Source: Bacillota bacterium (GTDB lineage: Bacteria > Bacillota > Clostridia > Christensenellales > UMGS416). Taken from it: a stretch of 64,000 bases of DNA. The notes under the pieces are model-generated. The model ran no database searches. It worked only from the letters and a program-made list of their open reading frames with translations, and had not been told where the DNA came from. Both the position numbers and the translations under genes were made by a program. How positions within the stretch are numbered: the stretch's first letter is position 1; each line of letters starts with the position of its first letter. This document shows positions 1-6,571 of the stretch, one piece after another. The stretch is taken from positions 248,001 to 312,000 of the forward strand of contig JAEYRH010000016.1 in NCBI GenBank assembly GCA_023435705.1. The letters run 5' to 3'.

Positions 1-696
1 TCGCAGGAGCAGCTCACCCTGATGCAGCGGCCCAGCATCCCCAATGTGGCCGCACAGCCGCAACAAGTTGCCGCAGAAGCATCAGAGGCGGCCGCAGCCC
101 GGCTGCCTGAGGCACTGCCACCGGTGGTGCGGGTGATCGGGCAGGTGTTTGACACCTATGCCCTGATGGAGTTTGAGGACAAGCTTCTGATCGTGGACCA
201 GCACGCCGCCCATGAACGGCTGCTGTATGAACGGTTTGTGGACAGGCTTCGTAGCACCGAGCCCTGCAGTCAGAAGCTGTTGATCCCCCAGGTCGTCAAT
301 CTGACCCACGAGCAAAAGGCTTCGCTGGATGAGAACCTGGCGGTGTTGGAAAACATGGGCTTTGAGCTGGAGGAATATGGAAAGCTGAGCTACCAGGTGC
401 GCTCGGTGCCCTTCATACTTGGGCAGCCGCAGGTGCAGGACTTTCTGTATGAACTTCTGGATATCCTGAGTGAGGACAGAACGTTGCGCACCGAGGAGCT
501 GAAGCAGGAGCGCCTGATGTCGATGGCGTGCAAGAAAGCTGTAAAGGGCGGCGACAGGCTGAGCGCGTCCGAGTTATCGGCGCTGGCTGCGATCATCGCC
601 AGCGAGGAAATGCCCTTGACCTGCCCCCATGGCCGGCCGTTTGTGATCGTGTTGGATCGCAAGAGCATGGAAAAGCAATTCAAACGGGTCAAATAG
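1..696 (+). CDS. mutL: DNA mismatch repair protein MutL, C-terminal part (partial)
   Basis: This is the C-terminal part of MutL, the mismatch-repair protein that couples MutS mismatch recognition to strand nicking. The gene enters in frame from the left edge; its N-terminal GHKL ATPase half is outside the window. It ends at a TAG at 694-696. Visible are the endonuclease motif DQHA-x2-E-x4-E (DQHAAHERLLYE, about residues 66-77 of the fragment), an ACKKAVK motif and a late CPHGRPF zinc-site motif. In the family these motifs mark nicking MutL proteins of bacteria that lack MutH. A variable Pro/Ala/Gln-rich linker opens the fragment. miaA follows after one base, so the two are co-transcribed. Confidence 0.95.
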   Translation, partial: SQEQLTLMQRPSIPNVAAQPQQVAAEASEAAAARLPEALPPVVRVIGQVFDTYALMEFEDKLLIVDQHAAHERLLYERFVDRLRSTEPCSQKLLIPQVVNLTHEQKASLDENLAVLENMGFELEEYGKLSYQVRSVPFILGQPQVQDFLYELLDILSEDRTLRTEELKQERLMSMACKKAVKGGDRLSASELSALAAIIASEEMPLTCPHGRPFVIVLDRKSMEKQFKRVK

Positions 697-697
697 C

Positions 698-1636
698 ATG
701 AAACAGAAGCTCATCGTAATCTGCGGGCCTACGGCCAGCGGCAAAACCGCGCTGGCCGTCTCTTTGGCACAGCGATTGGGAGGCGAGATTGTCTCCGCTG
801 ACTCCATGCAGGTGTATCGCGGCATGGACATCGGCACTGCAAAGCCTGCGGAGCAGGAGAGGGGAGGGATCCCTCACCATTTGCTCGATTGCGCAGACCC
901 CGGTGAAGAGTTTGGCGCCGCAAAGTTCCAGCATATGGCCCGCGCTGCGATTGCCGGCATCGCTGGCCGGGGGAAGCTTCCCATCCTCTGCGGAGGCACC
1001 GGGCTCTACATCAGCGCCACCGTGTATCCGCTCACCTTTGATGAAGCCCCGCCGGATGAAGACATGCGTGAGGAACTGTGGCGGTACGCCGGTCAGCATG
1101 GCAACGAAGCGCTTTACCGGCGCTTGATGGAGGCTGATCCAAAAGCCGCTGAGGCAATCCACCCCAACAATGTGCGGCGTGTCATCCGCGCGCTGGAACG
1201 GGCTGCGGGCAATCCGCATGAGGCACAGCAGAACCAGCTGTTTGGCGGCGATTCGCTGTTTGATCTGGCTTGGGTGGGGCTGACCATGGATCGGGCTCTG
1301 CTCTACCACCGCATCGACAAGCGGGTGGACCATATGATGGCGCAGGGCCTCCTGGAGGAAGTGGAAAGGCTGCGTATTGGACTGGCGCCTGGATCCACAG
1401 CGCTGCAGGCATTGGGATACAAAGAGCTTGTGCATGCCATGGACGGCCAAGTAACGTTATCCGATGCGGTGGAGCGTATCAAGACCGGCACCCGAAACTA
1501 TGCCAAACGTCAGCTCACCTGGTTTAGTAGAGAAAACTCTATCCGTTGGTTTGACCCTACGGCTTATGATACAAAAGACCAGTTGACCGATGATGTATAC
1601 GGATATATCCAAAGCACCTTGCATATGAGTGAGTAA
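698..1636 (+). CDS. miaA: tRNA dimethylallyltransferase MiaA
   Basis: MiaA transfers the dimethylallyl group from DMAPP to N6 of adenosine 37 in tRNAs reading codons that begin with U. The 312-residue length is normal. The P-loop GPTASGKT is at residues 9-16, followed by the conserved SADSMQVYRGMDIGTAKP block (about residues 34-51) that contacts substrate, and GGTGLY further on. The gene starts one base after mutL and is followed 23 bases later by hfq, which is the mutL-miaA-hfq order common in Bacillota. The tRNA-Trp in this window, whose anticodon CCA is followed by A37, belongs to the class of tRNAs MiaA modifies. Confidence 0.96.
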   Translation: MKQKLIVICGPTASGKTALAVSLAQRLGGEIVSADSMQVYRGMDIGTAKPAEQERGGIPHHLLDCADPGEEFGAAKFQHMARAAIAGIAGRGKLPILCGGTGLYISATVYPLTFDEAPPDEDMREELWRYAGQHGNEALYRRLMEADPKAAEAIHPNNVRRVIRALERAAGNPHEAQQNQLFGGDSLFDLAWVGLTMDRALLYHRIDKRVDHMMAQGLLEEVERLRIGLAPGSTALQALGYKELVHAMDGQVTLSDAVERIKTGTRNYAKRQLTWFSRENSIRWFDPTAYDTKDQLTDDVYGYIQSTLHMSE

Positions 1637-1659
1637 ACGAAAGTGCGGAGGTGCGCTTT

Positions 1660-1869
1660 ATGAATGGAACCACTTTTTTGGATAACATGATATCTCTAAA
1701 TCAAGAGGCCACAATCCGACTTTGCGAGGGGCGGGACATTCAGGCAGTGCCGGTGGCGCAAGATGATGATTCCATCGTCGTCCGTCGACCATCCGGTGAA
1801 ACCGCCCTGATCTATAAAAAAGCGATATCGGTCATTACACCGATTTCAAAAGACAAACCCGGAGGATGA
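1660..1869 (+). CDS. hfq: RNA chaperone Hfq, divergent
   Basis: This is a 69-residue Sm-like protein in the position of Hfq, the hexameric RNA chaperone that promotes sRNA-mRNA pairing. The ATG at 1660 is preferred: GGAGG at 1647-1651 is 8 bases upstream, whereas a GTG at 1651 would overlap that ribosome-binding site. The Sm2 motif reads YKKAISVITP, close to the canonical YKHAIS, and an N-terminal FLDNMISLNQEATI helix-strand matches the family layout. The Sm1 part is unusual: LCEGRDIQA replaces the usual L-V-N-G-x-x-L-Q-G, and the His of YKHA is Lys. Identity rests on size, the Sm2 motif and the miaA-hfq-ynbB context. Whether it binds RNA through the normal proximal face is uncertain. Confidence 0.82.
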   Translation: MNGTTFLDNMISLNQEATIRLCEGRDIQAVPVAQDDDSIVVRRPSGETALIYKKAISVITPISKDKPGG

Positions 1870-1870
1870 T

Positions 1871-3151
1871 ATGATGGATTTTTCGGCGGGAGCCTTTCTA
1901 AGCCTGGGCATCGGCTGCAAGGCAGCAGAGCGGGTTCAGGCCATCGAAAGGGAGTTTATCCCACAATTTGAAACCATTGAGCAAACCAAGCTCATCAATC
2001 AAGCGAAGGTGATTGCCGCTTTTCGTAAAAGCCGTGTGGAATACCGGCATTTTGCCGGCACCACCGGCTATGGATACGGAGATATAGGCCGGGACCTGCT
2101 GGATCGTGTGTTTGCCGATGTGTTCCACACCGAGGCTGCACTGGTTCGCCCTCAGATTGTCTCGGGCACGCACGCGCTATCCTTATGTCTGTATGCGCTG
2201 CTGGGACATGGCAGCCGGTTGATCAGTGTCACAGGAAAACCATATGACACGCTTTTGGAAACCATCGGCATGGAAAAAGGCACAAACGGGATCGACAGCC
2301 TGATTGATCTCGGTGCTGACTATATACCGATTGAGCTGACGAATGGGAGAATCAATCTGGATCAAACCGTCACCACATTGCTGGAATCCAATCAACCGAC
2401 CATCGCTTATCTGCAACGATCCCGTGGCTATGACTGGCGCCCCGCCATCATGATCGAGGAAATTGGCAACACTGTCCAGGCCATCAAGGCGGCCAATCCG
2501 TCTGCCATCATCGTTGTGGACAACTGCTATGGGGAGTTTGTTGAGGAGTTGGAACCAACCGATGTTGGAGCAGACATCATCATCGGCTCGCTCATCAAGA
2601 ATCCTGGCGGAGGGCTTGCACCCACAGGAGCATATATCGCTGGGAAAGCGACGCTGATTGACCGCATCCAATACCGCCTGACCGCTCCAGGCATCGGCGC
2701 CGAAGTGGGTAGCTGGCCTGCCGGATATCTGCCTTATTACCAAGGCCTGTTTTTGGCGCCCCATGTGGTCGGTGAAAGCCTGAAAGGCGCAACCCTTTTA
2801 TCAGCCGTGATGGGCGATTTTGGCTTTGATGTTATGCCAACACCGGATGCCATGCGCTCTGACATCACACAATCCATCCGGTTTGGCAGCGAGGAGAAGC
2901 TGCTGCAGTTCTGCCGGATCGTGCAGAGCGCATCACCAGTGGATAGTCATGTGATTCCCGAGCCCTGGCCGATGCCCGGCTATCAGAACGATGTGGTGAT
3001 GGCAGCGGGCACATTCATCCAGGGAGCTTCCATTGAGCTTTCAGCCGATGCGCCGATCAAACCGCCATATGTCGGCTATTGGCAGGGCGGATTGACCTAT
3101 GAGCACTGTAAGCTGGCAACAATGATGCTGACGACGGAGTTTATGAAGTAG
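1871..3151 (+). CDS. ynbB: PLP-dependent enzyme, YnbB / 'methionine gamma-lyase-like, aluminium resistance' family
   Basis: This 426-residue fold-type-I pyridoxal-phosphate protein belongs to the family usually named aluminium resistance protein or methionine gamma-lyase family protein (YnbB in Bacillus). The likely PLP lysine is Lys243 in GSLIKNPGGG. A conserved VVDNCYGEF segment upstream would supply the Asp that contacts the pyridine ring, and FAGTTGYGYGDIGRD near residue 65 is a family signature. GGAGG at 1861-1865 lies inside the 3' end of hfq, so the two are translationally linked; a second ATG follows at 1874. The hfq-ynbB order is conserved in Bacillota, but the physiological substrate is not established and cannot be read from the sequence. 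Confidence 0.85.
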   Translation: MMDFSAGAFLSLGIGCKAAERVQAIEREFIPQFETIEQTKLINQAKVIAAFRKSRVEYRHFAGTTGYGYGDIGRDLLDRVFADVFHTEAALVRPQIVSGTHALSLCLYALLGHGSRLISVTGKPYDTLLETIGMEKGTNGIDSLIDLGADYIPIELTNGRINLDQTVTTLLESNQPTIAYLQRSRGYDWRPAIMIEEIGNTVQAIKAANPSAIIVVDNCYGEFVEELEPTDVGADIIIGSLIKNPGGGLAPTGAYIAGKATLIDRIQYRLTAPGIGAEVGSWPAGYLPYYQGLFLAPHVVGESLKGATLLSAVMGDFGFDVMPTPDAMRSDITQSIRFGSEEKLLQFCRIVQSASPVDSHVIPEPWPMPGYQNDVVMAAGTFIQGASIELSADAPIKPPYVGYWQGGLTYEHCKLATMMLTTEFMK

Positions 3152-3161
3152 TCAGCAAAGC

Positions 3162-3190
3162 AGGGGAGGGGGGCCTCCCCTGTTCTTCTT
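3162..3190 (+). terminator. Intrinsic terminator of the mutL-miaA-hfq-ynbB operon
   Basis: A perfect 8-bp GC-rich stem (AGGGGAGG / CCTCCCCT) with a GGGG loop is followed by GTTCTTCTT. It begins 10 bases after the ynbB stop codon. Confidence 0.8.
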
Positions 3191-3203
3191 AATAATTACG
3201 GAA

Positions 3204-3238
3204 ACAGCCCGTCTGCTATGTTGCGCAAGACGGGCTGT
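3204..3238 (-). terminator. Hairpin between convergent ynbB and lexA, likely lexA terminator
   Basis: A perfect 10-bp inverted repeat (ACAGCCCGTC / GACGGGCTGT) encloses a 15-base loop that itself contains the palindrome TTGCGCAA. It lies 22 bases past the lexA stop. Only moderately U-rich sequence follows on the minus strand, while TATATCTTTTT follows on the plus strand, so it may work in both directions. Confidence 0.55.
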
Positions 3239-3260
3239 ATGTATATCTTTTTATGTTACC

Positions 3261-3893
3261 TTATCGAATCCTGCGGAACAGGCCTGTTACACGGCCCAGC
3301 ACCTTGGCATCGTCCACAATGATTGGCGTCATCGTGGGGTTTTCCGGCTGCAGGCGCACCTTTTTACCATCCAGAAAGAACCGTTTTACAGTCGCTTCCT
3401 CCTCAATCAGGGCCACGACGATGTCACCATCGTCGGCATAATTCTGTTGGCGCACAACAACAAAGTCACCGTCATAAATGCCTGCGTTAATCATGCTTTC
3501 GCCACTGACCTTCAGCACGAAAGAATGCTCGTCACGCACGAAAGACGCTGGCAACGGTATATACTCTTCAACATTTTCATATGCCAAAATCGGCTGGCCT
3601 GCGGTGACCTTGCCAATAATCGGCACCGTCATGGCCTTTTGGCGGGCTTCATTGTCTTCATCGAGGATCTCAATGGCTCTGGGTTTGGCGGGATCACGCT
3701 TCAGAAGCCCCTTCTTTTTAAGGCGGCTGATATGTCCATGCACCGTGGATGTGGATTTTAAGCCCACTGCCGTGCAAATTTCGCGCACCGATGGCGGGTA
3801 ACCATGTTCTTCAGTATAGGACTTAATATATTGATAAACTTTCTTTTGCTTCCCACCAAGTTCTTCCACTGCGTCGCTATAAACTGGCATCAT
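3261..3893 (-). CDS. lexA: SOS repressor LexA
   Basis: LexA represses DNA-damage genes and cleaves itself when bound to RecA filaments. This 210-residue protein has the N-terminal winged-helix domain with YPPSVREICTAVGL, a linker, and the S24-type latent protease. The cleavage site Ala-Gly is in GKVTAGQPILA (residues 98-99), the nucleophile Ser133 is in SGESM, and the general base Lys170 is in EATVKRFF. The ATG at 3893 has AAAGG nine bases upstream; an in-frame GTG at 3899 is an alternative start. A consensus promoter and a perfect LexA box lie just upstream, so the gene is autoregulated. It follows a tyrosine recombinase on the same strand but has its own promoter. Confidence 0.96.
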   Translation of the reverse strand: MMPVYSDAVEELGGKQKKVYQYIKSYTEEHGYPPSVREICTAVGLKSTSTVHGHISRLKKKGLLKRDPAKPRAIEILDEDNEARQKAMTVPIIGKVTAGQPILAYENVEEYIPLPASFVRDEHSFVLKVSGESMINAGIYDGDFVVVRQQNYADDGDIVVALIEEEATVKRFFLDGKKVRLQPENPTMTPIIVDDAKVLGRVTGLFRRIR

Positions 3894-3925
3894 GGCCACC
3901 AGCCTTTCCTCAGCTATTGGTTTGA

Positions 3926-3954
3926 ATTATAGCATGGAGTATTTCAAATGTCAA
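3926..3954 (-). promoter_or_regulatory. lexA promoter (SigA type)
   Basis: On the minus strand the -35 is TTGACA (3954-3949), the spacer is 17 bases and the -10 is TATAAT (3931-3926). Both hexamers match the vegetative consensus perfectly, about 30 bases before the lexA start. Confidence 0.9.
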
Positions 3955-3965
3955 ACAAATGTTCG
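3952..3965 (-). promoter_or_regulatory. LexA operator (SOS box) of lexA
   Basis: The minus strand reads CGAACATTTGTTTG, a perfect match to the Gram-positive SOS box CGAAC-N4-GTTYG. It overlaps the lexA -35 hexamer by three bases and ends next to the stop codon of the upstream recombinase gene. This position would block RNA polymerase, giving autoregulation. Confidence 0.9.
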
Positions 3966-5030
3966 CTATTCGTCGGAATTTCTTAAGTAATCAACAGCAT
4001 CTGCGGCCTTTTTACGGTTTTCTTCGCTCATATCGGCGTAATGCTTTCGCGTGGTGTTCACATCCTTATGGCCCAGCACGTCGGCAACCAGATAAATATC
4101 TCCGGTGGCTTGATACAACGCTGTACCGTAAGTACTACGGAGTTTGTGCGGTGTGATCTTTTTTAAGGGAACTGCTGAAGTGGCATACTTTTTTACCAGA
4201 TTTTCCACAGCACGGGCGGTAATTCGGCGGTTCTGCATGGAAAGAAACAAGGCGCTACCGTGACCGGGTAATGTCTGTACAGTCTTGCGCTGCGTCAGAT
4301 ACTCTTCCAGTGCGCTTTTGACTTCATCGGAATAATAGAGGATTGCTTCTTTGCCGCCTTTGCGGGTCACACGGAAGCTCTTATGATCCAAGTCCAGATC
4401 CTCGATGTTGAGGCCAACACACTCACTCACGCGAACACCAGTTCCCAGCAGGAGCTTAATCAACGCAGCGTCGCGGAATGCGGTGTGTTTTTGATACTTT
4501 GCCTGCCGCTTGGTCAGCTCTTTACCTGATACCACGGTGTTGAGCACATCTTTTACTTCATCGCCATCCAAGCGAACAATCGGTTTTTCAGGGATTTTTG
4601 GGGTATCTATAATTGCTGTTGGCAACTTATCAATGTATTGATGTTTCACCATGTATTTGAAGAATGTGCGCACTGCGGAGAGCTTGCGCTTTTTTCCAAG
4701 GTTCTTGTTTTGCAGGATCCGATCATCGCGTTCATAAATAGACAAATAGTCTAGAAACATCTCAATATGTCGTGGTTGAACGAGCATAAAATGAGATGCT
4801 TGAAGCTGGTTGACTGGCACTGGGAACAGCTGAAGCTCGCCGGCCAGGTATTGCAGGAAAATCCGTAGATCACCGGAATAATTAATACGCGTGAGAATTG
4901 AAGTGTTGGGTTCAATGGAGAGAATAAAGTCGTAACAAAACTCCGGAAGATCTAAAAGGATCTTGCGGAGGCGTTCGGCTTGCCTGAGTTTTTCAGCAAC
5001 TTTATCGCTTTTTGGTGTGGTTCTTGTCAT
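3966..5030 (-). CDS. Tyrosine recombinase / phage-type integrase family (XerC/D-like)
   Basis: This is a 354-residue site-specific recombinase of the tyrosine family, which cuts and rejoins DNA through a 3'-phosphotyrosine. The catalytic set is visible: Arg200 in LGTGVRVSE, Lys224 in the beta-hairpin VTRKGGK, His295 and Arg298 in ITPHKLRST, His321 in LGHKDVNTT and the nucleophile Tyr331 in KHYADM. An N-terminal SAM-like DNA-binding domain spans about residues 25-130. It is longer than XerC/XerD (about 300 residues) and lies beside lexA rather than beside a cell-division gene. No phage or transposon genes surround it, so it looks like a resident chromosomal enzyme. A perfect inverted repeat lies upstream (5087-5116). 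Its target site is unknown. Confidence 0.88.
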   Translation of the reverse strand: MTRTTPKSDKVAEKLRQAERLRKILLDLPEFCYDFILSIEPNTSILTRINYSGDLRIFLQYLAGELQLFPVPVNQLQASHFMLVQPRHIEMFLDYLSIYERDDRILQNKNLGKKRKLSAVRTFFKYMVKHQYIDKLPTAIIDTPKIPEKPIVRLDGDEVKDVLNTVVSGKELTKRQAKYQKHTAFRDAALIKLLLGTGVRVSECVGLNIEDLDLDHKSFRVTRKGGKEAILYYSDEVKSALEEYLTQRKTVQTLPGHGSALFLSMQNRRITARAVENLVKKYATSAVPLKKITPHKLRSTYGTALYQATGDIYLVADVLGHKDVNTTRKHYADMSEENRKKAADAVDYLRNSDE

Positions 5031-5068
5031 CGGTGATCCGCCTTGGTTGATAAGAAAAAGATACTGCC

Positions 5069-5116
5069 CTATCGAAAAACCACTATCTATTCGTAAAACC
5101 TGCGTTTTACGAATAG
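5069..5116. repeat. Perfect 13-bp inverted repeat plus a degenerate direct copy, upstream of the recombinase gene
   Basis: CTATTCGTAAAAC (5087-5099), spacer CTGC, then the exact reverse complement (5104-5116) form a 30-bp palindrome. A degenerate direct copy, CTATCGAAAAAC, sits at 5069-5080, and the 8-mer CTATTCGT recurs at 3966-3973 at the other end of the recombinase gene. The palindrome lies between rnhA and the recombinase. It could be a regulator or recombinase binding site, or a weak AT-rich terminator for rnhA: on the minus strand GGTTTTTCG follows after a few bases. Confidence 0.7.
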
Positions 5117-5127
5117 TTTATTTGCCC

Positions 5128-5589
5128 CTATTCAGTCAGTTGTGCAAGCTTTTTGATCTCGCCACGAGCCAGATCATCACAACGGTTGTTGTACACATTA
5201 TCAGAATGACCTTTTACTTTGACCCATGTGATGTCATGCCGTGCCAGTTGAATCAACAAGTCTTCCCATAGATCGCGATTCTTGACATCATCCTTGCTTG
5301 AAGTCTTCCAGTTGTTCCTGCGCCAGCCTTGCAGCCATCCCTTCGTCATTGCATCAATCAGATATGCGCTATCTGAGTATAAAGTTACATTACACGGCTG
5401 GTTCAGGAGCATAAGCCCGCGTAAAGCTGCTGTCAACTCCATGCGGTTGTTTGTGGTAGCCGCTTCACCGCCGGACAAGGTGCGTTCCTGGTTCTGATAC
5501 ATCAGGATGGCCGCCCATCCGCCAGGACCTGGGTTTCCGGAACATGCTCCGTCAGTATATATTTCGACAGATTTTCGATGCTCACCCAT
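5128..5589 (-). CDS. rnhA: Ribonuclease HI
   Basis: RNase HI cleaves the RNA strand of RNA-DNA hybrids such as R-loops and lagging-strand primers. The 153-residue length is typical of the E. coli type. The carboxylates that bind the two metal ions are visible: Asp13 in YTDGACSGNPG, Glu51 in RMELTAAL, Asp73 in YSDSAYL and an Asp in NNRCDDLA (138/139); His128 in KGHSDN matches the flexible-loop histidine. A basic, Trp-rich handle (GWLQGWRRNNWK) is present. It starts three bases after the proC stop, so the two form one transcription unit. Confidence 0.95.
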   Translation of the reverse strand: MGEHRKSVEIYTDGACSGNPGPGGWAAILMYQNQERTLSGGEAATTNNRMELTAALRGLMLLNQPCNVTLYSDSAYLIDAMTKGWLQGWRRNNWKTSSKDDVKNRDLWEDLLIQLARHDITWVKVKGHSDNVYNNRCDDLARGEIKKLAQLTE

Positions 5590-5592
5590 ATG

Positions 5593-6402
5593 TCAGTTGC
5601 TTACCATTTGCTTGTACTTCCTGGCGCACTTATCCACTGCGGACATCACAATGCCGTTGAAACCATTTCTCTCCAAATCATAAACAGCTTCAATCGTCGT
5701 GCCAGCTGGTGTGCAAACGGCGTCTCGCATGTCCGCCGGATGCCGATCAGTGCCCTTAAGTGCTTTTGCTGCACCAAGAACTGTCTGGATGGCAAGCTTT
5801 CTGGCGGTCTTGGCCGGCAGTCCGTTATATATCCCGGCAGATATCATTGCCTCGATAAACATAAAAACATAAGCTGGGCCGCTGCCACTGATACCTGTGA
5901 CAATATCAAAGTATTGCTCATCAACGATTTCCGTTTCACCAAAGGAGCCAAACAAACGCAACGCGAACTGTAGTTCGTCAGAGAACAAGGTGTTGGCAGA
6001 ACTCAACACACTCATGCCCTCACCACAGAGAGCCGGTGTATTGGGCATCACACAGAGCACACGGGTACTGGCCGGCACTAAGCACTTTATTTTCTCGGTG
6101 CTCCAGCCAGCCACGATGGATACTATCGCTTTATTTTCAAGCTTTGGAGCAATTTCATCGAGAAGTTTTCCGCAGACGAGGGGTTTGACAGCAAGCAATA
6201 CGATATCTGCATGATCCAGAAGATCGTCTATGGCAACACATGCGTTGACTGCGTAATGATCCACCATACCAATCAACTTTTCACGATCCACATCATAAAC
6301 GTAGAAATCATTTGCAGAAAACGTTGTATCACGTAAAGCTCCGTTGATAATTGCTTCTCCCATCACGCCTATGCCGATCACGCCGATTTTATGTTGTGAC
6401 AT
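5593..6402 (-). CDS. proC: Pyrroline-5-carboxylate reductase
   Basis: ProC reduces 1-pyrroline-5-carboxylate to proline with NAD(P)H, the last step of proline synthesis. The protein has 269 residues with an N-terminal Rossmann motif GIGVMGEAI and the C-terminal family signature region VTGISGSGPAYVFMFIEAM. RBS GGAGGG precedes the ATG. The start region is divergent from and close to the tRNA-Trp promoter, so the two promoters share about 70 bases. rnhA follows directly. Confidence 0.95.
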   Translation of the reverse strand: MSQHKIGVIGIGVMGEAIINGALRDTTFSANDFYVYDVDREKLIGMVDHYAVNACVAIDDLLDHADIVLLAVKPLVCGKLLDEIAPKLENKAIVSIVAGWSTEKIKCLVPASTRVLCVMPNTPALCGEGMSVLSSANTLFSDELQFALRLFGSFGETEIVDEQYFDIVTGISGSGPAYVFMFIEAMISAGIYNGLPAKTARKLAIQTVLGAAKALKGTDRHPADMRDAVCTPAGTTIEAVYDLERNGFNGIVMSAVDKCARKYKQMVSN

Positions 6403-6420
6403 ATACCCTCCGATGTGCTG

Positions 6421-6449
6421 TTGACTTTTATGCCGGTGTTCAGTATAAT
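6421..6449 (+). promoter_or_regulatory. tRNA-Trp promoter
   Basis: TTGACT at 6421-6426, a 17-base spacer and TATAAT at 6444-6449, ending 23 bases before the mature 5' end of the tRNA. This is a strong vegetative promoter. Confidence 0.88.
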
Positions 6450-6472
6450 AACTTTGCTCGACAGAGCATTCT

Positions 6473-6547
6473 AGGGGAGTAGCTCAATGGTAGAGTGGTG
6501 GTCTCCAAAACCATAGGTTGCGTGTTCGAGTCGCGTCTCCCCTGCCA
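6473..6547 (+). tRNA. trnW: tRNA-Trp (anticodon CCA)
   Basis: The cloverleaf can be drawn by eye. The acceptor stem AGGGGAG pairs with CTCCCCT over 7 bp. The D arm is GCTCAATGGTAGAGT, the anticodon stem is GTGGT/ACCAT, and the loop CTCCAAA gives anticodon CCA. The T loop is TTCGAGT on a 5-bp stem with two G-T pairs. Discriminator G and an encoded CCA end the gene. It stands alone, with its own promoter and terminator, between divergent proC and convergent purB. Confidence 0.96.
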
Positions 6548-6571
6548 GCCCCGCAAATCGCGGGGCTTTTT
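6547..6571 (+). terminator. Intrinsic terminator of tRNA-Trp
   Basis: AGCCCCGC, loop AAATC, GCGGGGCT, then TTTTT. The first stem base is the A of the encoded CCA, and the U-run ends at the purB stop codon, so a tRNA and a convergent protein gene share these few bases. Confidence 0.9.

Noticed and set aside
3966..5030. The tyrosine recombinase as evidence for a prophage or integrative element.
   Set aside because: All neighbours are core genes, no att-like direct repeats flank it and no phage or conjugation genes are present.
5087..5116. The palindrome as a chromosomal dif site.
   Set aside because: Its arms do not resemble the conserved XerC/XerD half-sites of Bacillota dif, and the location beside lexA gives no sign of the replication terminus.
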